Source of the DNA: Paracyclopina nana
Lineage: Eukaryota; Arthropoda; Copepoda; Cyclopoida; Cyclopettidae
Direction of reading: 5' to 3'
Length of the DNA stretch: 64,000 nt
NCBI GenBank assembly: GCA_019096065.1
Contig: JAGUCH010000001.1
Coordinates: forward strand, 13,144,001-13,208,000
In this document: piece after piece, positions 24,398 to 34,900 of the stretch
Numbering within the stretch: the stretch's first letter is position 1
How the letters are laid out: every line of letters starts with the position of its first letter
Notes under the pieces: generated by a model
What the model was told of the DNA's origin: nothing
The model's database searches: none
What the model saw: only the letters and a program-made list of their open reading frames with translations
Translations under genes and position numbers: made by a program

Positions 24398-26576
24398 CCT
24401 TGTCCTCTACTTCGAATACGTGGTATCTTGCAACATTTTCTTGCATACTCATATTTTGTGAGGTTAACCAAAAATTTAGCTAGGACTATTATTAGTTCAA
24501 CTTTCATTTACAGCGCACATGAAGGCAGATTGTATAATTAGTTTCATAAATTAATTCTCAGAGTTAACTTGCTAAATATTGCAACGTCATGCTCAAGCGT
24601 CTGGGATTCATGTGCTCTTGTAGTAAAATGAAGTTATCGCCCACTATAGAATACTATTGATTTTTTTGGGAATAGAACACTTAGAAACAAATATGCTAAC
24701 GTAGTCATTACGTAAAATTGTCAGAAACTATTGGCAGCCAAAAAACGAAAGGATCATTAGGAGCCACAATTGTGACATGGTCAATGGTCTAGAAGCAATT
24801 AAGGCAGTTGTTGCTGAAAAGAGAGTGATTATTTCGCCCAGATTTCGACTAAAGCTTGCGTCGAGGGGCTGGCAAGTCCCTCTTCTTTGTATACAATTAT
24901 TCAATGAGTTCCACAAAAAGCTAGTTCAAGTTTGAGAAAATCCAGACAAGCACAGCAGATTTTTTGAGGTCAGCCATGATAAATTGTCGATTAAGAATTT
25001 ACTACAAACAAAGCTGTGATCAATGTTCTGAGCATAAAAGCACACGGACACTTGAATTATTTATAAGGATTGCTAATAAGTGAGAACGGCTGCCTGCGTA
25101 TACCCCTTTTACTTTCGTTTGAATTATGATATGTGAGTGCAAAAGTGCGACTGGTCAACAATTAGTCAACCAGTCTTGATTATTATGGTCGCGTGGGCTC
25201 GGCTGCTACGATTGGCACCTGGTGTTGTAAATAAATACACGGAAATCAAGCTAGCAAAAAAAGACCCTTTTTTTCAACTATCATTTCAGCCAAAGTGCCC
25301 TTTTACACGTACTCAGCGTAAAGCACAATTTTGGTATTAATAGCAGTAGTTTACACCACTATAGTAAATGTCATTTTCCTCAACTACCACATTGACTGAA
25401 CAAAAAACTTTAGTGGCGTAAAAACATTCAGCACAAGGGTAAGAAAGAGTCATGCTTTTATTGTGACCATTTACCAAAAGAGGTGTGTTATTATTTATCA
25501 TTATTTCGTTTTGTTAGGTCGTGTAGCATGTGACATTTCTTGAGAGTGTCACAAGCAATTATTTATTAGTCTAGACATGTCATGAATGCCAGCTCGCTAT
25601 TTTCTCAATCTTGACCTGATCGCACGCTAATAGCAAAGTACCCGAAGAGCTAGCTTTGAAAAGAAGACGAACTGCAACAAAAAAATGGTCATGTCTTGAC
25701 AAAGGACTTCAAGACACAGTGACAGACTTTGAAAAGAGCACGCAAACACACTTGCAAAAAATATCTTCCCAGTCATCTTTTATCTGATTGCCATTGCTAT
25801 GGCAAATTGAATGCTAAAAAGGCAGAAAAGCATTTCCGATTTCTTTTGGGGACGACATTCTTTGCGATGGAGGAATGCTAAGCTTCTCTGAGGAGGTTAT
25901 TTTGACCAATTCCTCAAAATTAGGCTTTCTCTTCGAGCTTAGAAACAGCAGTTTGAGCCTAATTATCGCAGGGCTCCTCGTCTAATTTTCCACGCAAACT
26001 GCTCTTGTCAAAGTGTGGAATTCAAGGAATGACTTTGGTCAAGAGCTGCAGCAGTACGTACACGTGCTAAATCTTGAGTACGAGTTTGCTGGGAAGAATT
26101 CAAGCTATGAGCGAAGGCCAGTTTGACATGACGTCAAAATGAGGAGGGAACAAAAGTATTTTAGCAAAGTTGGCATAGAATTAGAAAGCAATGTGAAAAC
26201 CTCTAACAATTACTGCAAACAATACTGTCTAGACTCTGGAGAGTATACAAACACAATACATCTTGCAAAAAAGTAGCATGCCCCACCAGATCTTTATTGA
26301 AGTTGTAAATTGCTTAACGGCTGCTACTATAATATTCTGTGCTATGTGTGTTGCTACAAGTAGTCTCTTAGCATGCACAGTGGTGTAGTTTTTATTAGCT
26401 CTGCTATATAAAAGTGCTGTTACCTGAAATCTGAGAATTGGCAAAGAGACCACAAGAAGGGTAGAGAGTATGTTAATTGCCATTGTGCAAATGCCTCCAT
26501 TGATTTAGGGGCTCTTAAAAGAACCTTTCCAATCAAATTGATTAGCGAAATTAACTGTGGGCCAGCTTTATCACTT
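24398..26576. other. Gene-free stretch
   Basis: I recognise no coding frame, RNA gene or repeat array here. Confidence 0.5.
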
Positions 26577-27034
26577 CACAGTGGGTCAAAAAGCCATTTC
26601 CACGCGCACGAGAAAATCCGCCAAATCGCCCGAATTCTCATTTAACCACCAATTTTCAAATTCTAATTGGGTTGACTTCTAGGCAATGAAAAGAGCCAAA
26701 AATGGTTTGAATTGACAGATACATATTCAAAGTTGACCACAAAATCAAACTTTGCTTGAAAAAGTGTTCCCCAAGAAAACAGCTAGAATAGCCATTTTTG
26801 GCCATTTTTTGGGCATCCATAACTTTTGATTGGAATCGAATTGAATTGTTCTTTTATGACTGAGAGGTCAATCAGACCCCATTTAATGATTATTCATCAA
26901 AATTGGCTGCGGAAATTTGCGGACTTGGGAGCCCAGAATGTTAGCTTTTAGCTTACGGCCCTATGAAAATTGACTCCTACGATTTCGCGAGTTTTTTTCC
27001 CGTGCGCGTCCAGAAGGCATTTTGAGCCACTGTG
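26577..27034. mobile_element. 458-bp non-autonomous DNA transposon, Transib-like ends
   Basis: The ends are inverted copies of about 50 bp that start CACAGTGG(G/C)TCAAAA and share ACGCGCACG(A/G)GAAAA further in. The first 36 bases align without gaps, with about seven mismatches. The element is flanked by a perfect 5-bp direct repeat CACTT (26572-26576 and 27035-27039), as expected for a target-site duplication. The terminal CACAGTG fits the CACWRTG termini of Transib elements, which duplicate 5 bp and are related to the RAG recombinase. No transposase frame is present, so it would be a miniature element moved in trans. A hAT origin (CAGTGG ends, 8-bp duplication) fits less well. Confidence 0.7.
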
Positions 27035-28566
27035 CACTTGAAAGTATGCTAGCATGGAAATGCTTGGGATACTTTTGAAGCAGCTGACACGTGGTTAGAG
27101 TTATTTTGGTACTCAAGCCCAGCAAGTTCAGCTATTTGCGCTTTACATTGCTACGAAGCATGAGTGTTAACCCAGGCAATTTTCATTTTGAAGGGGAAAC
27201 AATTTCGAGACTGCCCACTATTTTAACGCCAAGCGCCATTTTCACGCCGCAAGATTAGGCCTTTTTATTTTTGGTATATATTAAGAGCTCTAATTGGCTA
27301 ATAAATTTGATGTCATGGACAAGTGTTAGTTGATATGCGAAAAGTGGAGCAATGCACTTGATATGTGGTGTTGGCATTTAGACTTTGCACTTCTTGTGGG
27401 GCATCATCCATTTTTGCTGACTAAGAATTGCTGTTGCTAGGCCTAACATACACTCTTATCTGCTCGTGCTGCCGCTGATATTTTGCACATTCTCCCCCTT
27501 TTTCGAATATTGTCGGACGTTAGTTTACGAAATCTCCTAACTAGAAGCGCGATGTCAAGTGATTGGAAAGTTAGCAAAAACTACCTAAAATAAACATTTC
27601 AAACTCCTTTCCTAGACACCTCAGCAGAATTCTTAAAAGAGGAGTCGAAGTTTTTTGCGTGCACATCTTGCACAAACACACTCTACTGCCAAGCTCTGCT
27701 GTCGCGGTGCAATTGTTCATTATTTTTACTAGTACTACTTCCACTTTACAAGCTGTGGTAGCCGCGATCTCGCTGATAGGGCTAGACAACTTTTTTCATA
27801 GCACAGATTGCCCAAGTGCTGAGTGATTTAGGCAATCTACAACTGTGACCGTCAACAAATCAGAAGAAAGCTGTATTATCCGACAGGATTATGCTTCCAT
27901 CATCCGTTGTTTTAAATGCTAAATTGCAACATGAACGCAAACATCCGCTATTTTAATTCCATATGGGAAACTGATCAAATTACAGCTATGCTATACTTTT
28001 TGATTATCTGGCAGAGCCGCGTTGTACCTACGCTATATATAGCCCACTATAACGAACTAACTACTTTTATGCATGTTGTTGGCTTTTTATGTGCGGTAGA
28101 CACAGTGTGCATCTTCCCAAAGTTGCTGTTTCACATGAGCCACAGCAGCAATAGCAGCGTAGAAGTGGACCATTTTTTGCAAACGTGGCTTCCAAATGAA
28201 TCAAATTTGTGCAACTCAACTTCCTGTGCAACAGGCGTTAAAAGTTGCTCCACTGAAGAAATGGCAAGATACAATTTCAAAGTACCGCCCCCTAATATTG
28301 ACTCAATCACTATAATTTAAATGTAAATCCAAGTGTTTGCCATTTGGAGGTATGCAAAAAAGGTGGACACGACACTTTCTAAAATGCTTTGGTTGCTAGG
28401 CAATTCATGGCACTTTAATTGATGACTACTTCTATCGCACGGCTCGCAATTAATCGATGCAAAAATGACATTCCAGACGAAACTTAATTAATAATGATGA
28501 ACTTAGCTGGAGTCACTAATTGGACTAGGCATGACTTTGTTTATTTACTTTACAGCCAGCAAAAAA

Positions 28567-28601
<35 letters not shown>

Positions 28602-31071
28602 GTAGTGCTAAAATTCGCGATGAGCATTCCCAGCTAAAAATATACGATTTGCTCCTCCATAGCAAAAAAGCTCCGAATGCTGATGTTGCCTTTTTCATAA
28701 ACAAGATTATACAGCCAGATTCGTCATATACTCGGCAATAAAACTCTACAGATTTGATATGTAGCTTCAGCCCTTTTTTGCAAGCTGTATAAATCCGCAG
28801 CATACAGTTCGGTCGCAACAACTCGACGCAGCGTTGAGATAAATATGCTTGCTATTTTAAAAGACTGGACCCAATAAATCACGGCTCAGTGCAGAATGCC
28901 TGAAATTATTGCTTTATGAAATAAATTCGTCTGCAGCGCTTGACAACAAATTCTAGCCATCCTGAACTAAAACATTGCCCGATTTCTTTCTACTTTTTTC
29001 AAAACTTATGGTTTTCAATGTGGCGTTCCCTCTAAGACTAAAGTTAAAAGCTGAAAAGCCCACAAAATACGCAAAATCGAGACTTGGCAAAAATTCTCAC
29101 CTTCAGCCGTTTTCAGGAAGCACACAGCACCGAGCGCTGATCAGGTGTCAGCTGTTGGCTTGCCGGTCACGCCTCAGCTGATTGTGGGCAACAGGGCTAG
29201 GAGCGTGCGCGTCAGCTAAAATCAAAGACAACGTACTTCTCAGCCATTTTACTCAGTGATCGTGCAATTTATCGTCGCAAACTTGGATTATCCGGACCCG
29301 CGAGCGCGTGGGCCCATCCTACTATCGTCAAGTGTCCAATTTCGCATCGAGTCCAGTTAATCCAGTTGAATGGCGGTGGGCAATTTAATTTGCGAGATTC
29401 GTAGTCAGGAATGTTAAGTCACACCTTTATTTTCGCATAGGTCAACGATCTCACCATCGCATCGGCCACCATGCCATGCTGTAAAGGCAACCGCGCGCAT
29501 CAGACTTCTAACGCGGCTGCTGCATTTGCTGCATTACACAGTAGGCCTATTTATGTGCACTGCTAGTTCGCGAGACTTTTCACAAAGCGTTGCGAGAGTC
29601 TCGCGCGCAAATAATTTCAAGAGGAGGATTGAATCACGTACGAAGGAGAAGTACGAGCAAATGGGAAAATATTCAGCATTGCTGAGACAATTACAGTTAC
29701 GGTTCACGACCGAGAAGTCAAGCAAAATGCTGTAATACTACGAGCGCAAACGCACAGTGCGTTCGACATACAGGTTAAAAAGTTATTGCTTTTGACTGGG
29801 AAACATCTGCGACATTTTTGCAGTTGTTTGTCTCAAGAAAGCATGTCCATTTTTCCTGCGCTCGAAGGGCATTTCTGTTCGAGAATTGCTGTAACAGTAT
29901 TATTAAGTTTTATCATATTTTATCCCAGCCTGTCAGCTCGTGATGTCGAGGTGTCTTTGCAAACAAGTTTAGTAAACACAAAGTACATTGGAGGGGGAGG
30001 AAACTGGCTTGCTCAGAATTCAAATCGTACTATCATATTGACTAGTTGAGGCTAGTTTATTGCAGTATAGTAAAATTCGACAGGACAACCTGTTTTCTCA
30101 GAATCTCGAGCGCATCTCCATTGCCCATCTTTGTTTTTGTACCAAGGACCACAGATGAAAAGCAGATGTGATATGAAATCTTGCTCTCTGCAAAAACAAA
30201 AGTGGAAGTTAATAGCAGCCATTATTCACTCATCTCAAGCTTTAAAATTCATAAAACTTTGATGGCCTTAAAATTGCCCCCCAAAACTTTCCCCACTGAG
30301 TCGCCTATGACACAAACGCACTGTTGCTCGATGAAAAAAGCTGTAAAATTGCTTACATCCTTTAATTTTCCATTAATCGGACGGTGAGCTATGGGCCTCA
30401 TCTTTTACGTGCCTTCCCATTCGTACAAAGTAAATAATAAAGGTCATTATTTATAGGACATGAACCTTAGCAAAGGCCACGATGAGTAAATGTACGGCTT
30501 TCCTACTGCGAATGTACTACGTACAGCAGTAGTTGGCAAGGCCAGCTTGCACTTTTACCGTATCAGCAGACTGCATGGGTAGGAGAGCAGCAGCTTGCAA
30601 GCAGACCCGTCTGAAGGCCTTGATGTATACTACAGAGAGGCTAAAAAAAATCATCATTACTACAATTCCGCGGAGAACTGCACTAGCTCGATTCCAGCTG
30701 TGAGAGCTATTCATTGGCAAGACTTTTTCCACTGAGGCTTAAAGTAATCATTCAGGTAGCAATAGGGGATTCTTTGAAGCTTTTTCAATATTCTTTGATG
30801 CCTGTAAGGCTTCCCTAATTTTGCTGGAGTCAAGCTAAAGCGAAATTTTTATTTGCGGGGAGAGCATCAAGTTTCATTGGAACGCTAACTAGCTCATAAA
30901 GGTCGTTTTTGCAAAATGTGAAAGTAATGAGATATTTTGCCTGGTTGTAAATGTGAAAGCATCTTCCATTGACCAATATCTGTTGAAAATGTTTTTAAAA
31001 GGTAAGAGAGAAATTGATCTCTTGCGTGCTTTGTAATAACACGTGTTACATCTCATTTGCGCTAATTGAAA
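27035..31071. other. Gene-free stretch with a CpG-rich patch
   Basis: No gene is recognised. A CTG microsatellite (28567-28600) is listed separately. A CpG-rich patch at about 29100-29560 contains GCCACCATGC, a textbook Kozak start. It opens only a 31-codon frame with no evident splice continuation, so I do not call a gene. Confidence 0.45.
28567..28600. repeat. CTG microsatellite, 11 units
   Basis: An uninterrupted run of 11 GCT/CTG units, the longest pure trinucleotide tract in the window. On the minus strand one frame reads it as a polySer run near the end of a 98-codon open frame with no other protein-like features. Confidence 0.9.
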
Positions 31072-31282
31072 CCCCACCAGAACTTAGGTTCCCGATTCGA
31101 GAACGAATGTTACACGATTCCTCCAAAGTAGGTATTCGGTAAAGACTCGTTCTACGATTTTGTCTCGATTAGTCGGTTAATTTGACTCAAAGAAATAATC
31201 GTTTATGATTATTACTCGAATTCTTGGCAAAGAATCTTTAACACAAATCTCGATAAACATTCTTTGATTAATATTACTTGAC

Positions 31283-31725
31283 TATTCAAGAACTATTCAA
31301 TTCAACAACTTTTCAATAATGAATACTTTTTGATAATTCAAGAACTATTCAAGAACTTTCAATCATCAACTTGTCAACAATAAATTATGCTTATTTTTTT
31401 CAAGAACTATTCAGTGATGTTCATTTCAGCAACTTTTCAACAACAAAAGCTTCTTAACAATTCAAGAACTATGCAAGAGCTTATGTTCAGTAGCTTTTCA
31501 ATAATGAATGAAACTTGAGTATTCAATAACAATTCAGGAATGTTCATGTCAATAACTTTTCAAGAATGATTATTTTTTCTTAGTTCAAGAACTATTCACA
31601 TACTTTTGTTCGAGAACTATTCATTATAAATACTTTTTCACAGTTTCAAGAGCTATTTTGAACTTTTTATTTCAGCAATCTTTCAATTGTGTATTCTTCT
31701 TGAGCAGTCAAAAACTATTCAGTGA
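31283..31725. repeat. Diverged 61-62-bp minisatellite, about 7 units
   Basis: Units begin TTCAAGAACTATTCA and contain, about 15-25 bases later, a second block like TTCAGCAACTTTTCAA followed by an AT-rich spacer. Successive unit starts are about 61-62 bases apart, though individual copies have substitutions and small indels. It forms most of the left arm of the foldback element. Related units occur inverted at about 32030-32110. Confidence 0.75.
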
Positions 31726-31832
31726 CACCTGGACTTAAAAAACATGTCCCAGTACACTAATTATTAAAGCTAGCTCCATCTAGAGTATGTTCTGCACAAT
31801 ATTATAGCTAAAAAAGCCCAAATCAGAGTGAG

Positions 31833-31905
31833 ACATCTGTGGTCTAGAGGCAAGGCACTGGATTCCAAATCTGAGGTTCATGGGTTCGAGTCCACCCTGG
31901 GTAAA
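31833..31905 (+). pseudogene. tRNA-derived sequence, SINE head or tRNA pseudogene
   Basis: It contains a good internal promoter: A box TGGTCTAGAGG (31840-31850) and a perfect B box GGTTCGAGTCC (31883-31893). The D stem can pair (GTCT with AGGC) and the anticodon loop would read TTCCAAA, giving CCA. However, the acceptor ends do not pair, the T stem keeps only two pairs and the anticodon stem is weak, so it is not a working tRNA. It is followed by about 110 bases ending in an A-rich run near 32000-32012, as in a tRNA-derived SINE. It lies inside the foldback element. Confidence 0.6.
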
Positions 31906-34900
31906 CTTTCATATTAGCTTTTCTAACTTTCTTTCTTTCAGTTATAAGCCATCATTGTTTAAAGAATGAGTAAGCCTAATCAAAAAGCTAGAAAGCTGTA
32001 AAAAAAATAATTTTTGACAGGTCCCTGAATAATAGCTGAAATCAAGTCCTTGAATACTAACTGAACTCAATTCTTGGAAAGTTCCTGAAAAGTTCCTGAA
32101 TAATCTGCTGAAAGTGGCCAAGCATAAGAAATGATCAGGAAATAATCAACTTTGAATATCAGTTACTTTTCATTAGCAAATTGATTTTTCAGCATTGAAT
32201 TCCGTCACCGATTTGCAACCGAGACAAGTAATCATCGAGAACTAAAATCAACCATGATAAGTAATCGATTATTTAACGAAAAAAAGGGAAAAGTTCTGGT
32301 GGGGAATGTTCTTGCGGCTCGACAACTCGCGTGGCACTGCAAAATAATACTTGTACAAGTGTTGTTATGGCCCTCTCGAAGCAAATGAGAGCTAAAGAAA
32401 AATTCTCTTTTAGTTGATTCAACCGTTTCAGCTATTCCGCATATTTATTAGATTCAGAGGCAATATGGCTATTCGAGCAACTCTGTATTTTTACTGCTAT
32501 ATAGCTGTACCATTGCTGTGAGTAAAGGAGGAAGGCCCAAAATGTAGGCCCACGAAGTACCACCAACCAGTAGAAGCACGGTGGGGTAAAGATCTGAGAG
32601 AAGCCATTTTCAAGAAATGTCTCTGGTATCAATGAACCCATTCTTACTTTTACACCGAGGCCGCCTTGAATGGAGCATTTTTCGACCAAAATATGCCATT
32701 GTAGCCTTTACCAAAACGGTTCCACTGTGCACTGAAGTAGAGTATTTTCCCATTAGTCATTGTCAACACTGTGTAAAGGGAACTCAATGTAAACAGCGAG
32801 TTGTACTTTACAGCTCAGCAAATTTTGTACAAAAATTCGCGCGAAAAAGGGCTTATGACCCTTTTATGGACTGTGCAGCCAGTCTGGTTTTTTACGAGCC
32901 ACAAGTAATGAATCACAAAAGAGCCACACGGAGAGAGCCGTTTTATGAGTCAACCTGCAGCAGCAGAATTGTTTACAGTGCGAGCGTGCGCAAAAAAAGC
33001 CTTACTCATGTTCCACACTTTTGCAAGCTGGCCCACATAGAACTACAGTATTATGTGTAGTACTACAGACAATTTTGGAAGCGAGATGCCCTTTTTAATC
33101 TAGAATTCTGTTTCAGGTGTGCCCTATTTTTTCCATTAACTATCATTTGGGTGAAAAAGCCAGCTGTAATGTTCTACAGCTCTACTTTCTCATATAGTAC
33201 ATTGCAGAAACATGTGCTTTTTTGCAAAGGTGGAAAATCTAATAAAGGATGACTGCATGATATATTAGGAGTGCTGAAGGAATTTTTGAATCATCCTCCC
33301 ATTCAATCTTTTCAGTTTTTTTCTCTGAGATGAAAAGACATTTTGCGAACTGCACTTCCCCAAGGCTTTCAACTATATGCCACTTCTACTGTTAAAAAGG
33401 CTTTTTTCTCCGATCGAGGACTTTTGCTCTGCTTTTTATTGCTAGCAAAGTACGACGAGTTACTACTTAAAAATGCGCGTTATACACAAATTGGCTCGTA
33501 AAGCTGGAACAAAGGCAGTTCAGAGTGATGACCAGCAATTTTCTGAGGTAAGGCATTCTGCTGAGCTGTTGCTGACGGAAATTGGCGGCCCAAATGCGTC
33601 GTCAGAAGTAAGCAAGTGCACTTTTACCCCTCACGGCAAGATACTCGTTCCGCAATCGTAACTTTTTTGCGCAATGACCCAACTTATCCCGTCAGCATGA
33701 AAGATATGTTTTTCACTTAAATTGCTCGTGCTATTTGAAAAGCTGGTTATTGTCGATCAGCAAATCAGAAATTGAAAACCCCGCATTTTGATTCACCATT
33801 CTATTTTAAGGAAGGAGGAGTTTGTCTGCATTGCAGTCCGAACAATTTCAAGATTTCTATCTCTCCTTCAGCTTTGCTGTTGGCAGAATGAAAAGGGTCA
33901 AACTATGTCTGGATTGTTAGCCATTATTACAGAATGATTTGTCTTTTCTTCTCCAAAAATTTCACTCCAGATTTTGTCTCCAATTTGACAGACAGGAATG
34001 TTTTAGAGGGTCACTGTGTGGCGCATCTCTTTGGACGAGGGATGACAGCTGAGCAGAAAAGCTGCAGTAACCGCCGAACCAGGCTCAATTATGCATACAT
34101 TTCAGAGCTGTGCCACGCATGCATCAGCATCAGACTCTCGGTAGACGACGTCATCGTAATGCCAGCAACATCGCGGTTATCTGAGCATAAAAAATTCATT
34201 ATTCACGGCGGCTACCGCCATCAACAAGTATATGGGAGTAATATGCTACGAGGAGGAAGGCCGAAGTTTTGGCAGATTTTCCCACAAAACTGTTGCGCCG
34301 CGCGTCACATAGACAGAAGTATTCACCCATTGTGCACCTATTCCGCTCGTGAGCATTCCAAAACTGTTTAGAAAGCCGCCAAAAAATAATCCATTGTAGT
34401 GGGCTGTATGGCAACCCTTTGACATCGCACCGGTTTGAGCTCCTCTTTAAAATAGCAGCATGAGTCAAACTCGAAGCTATTATTTTTTTGCTCCACTGAA
34501 AACATCTCAGCATGGATTTTACGACAACAAATATTGGGGAGGATAGATAGCTAGTTACCTCACAGTATGCATGTCATAACACACACACAAGCTGCTATGC
34601 ATTGTGGGAAAATGCGTACACACAATGTAGTGTAAGCCACATGTTTTATTTAGGTGTTGCCGTGTATTTGGTGGCTTTCGAGCCATTTTGGCAGCCTCAA
34701 AGTGAGGCTGATTAAGAAGGAAGCGCTTGAGTTGGGGGGGAAATCGATCTTGGAATGTCCAAGGAGGGAAGAGTCAATTTTGAAGAAAGGCGTGAAATAT
34801 TTAGAGGAAGGAGTTATTTCATTATTAATTACTCGTCTCTATTTGTTGGCATTCCTCGGAATCTTTTGGCGCGATGACAGCAACGCGCCCAGGTCTCTGT

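Larger units (their letters stand above)
31072..32304. mobile_element. 1.23-kb foldback-type non-autonomous DNA transposon
   Basis: A perfect 14-bp inverted repeat bounds it: CCCCACCAGAACTT at 31072-31085, inverted at 32291-32304. The dinucleotide AA flanks both ends (31070-31071 and 32305-32306), fitting a 2-bp target duplication. The left arm is a diverged minisatellite with units of about 62 bp. The right arm contains related units in opposite orientation (about 32030-32110), so the arms can fold back. A tRNA-derived segment sits between them. No transposase frame exists. The termini match 12 of 14 bases of the ends of the 8.9-kb transposon at 47652-56572, so that element or a relative may mobilise it. 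Confidence 0.65.

Noticed and set aside
29471-29566. Perfect Kozak ATG opening a 31-codon Cys/Ala-rich frame
   Set aside because: Too short, with no convincing donor site or downstream exon, so a gene cannot be supported.
31833-31905. Functional tRNA-Trp (CCA) gene
   Set aside because: The acceptor stem does not pair and the T stem is mostly broken. Only the internal promoter boxes are good, so it was called a tRNA-derived pseudogene or SINE head.
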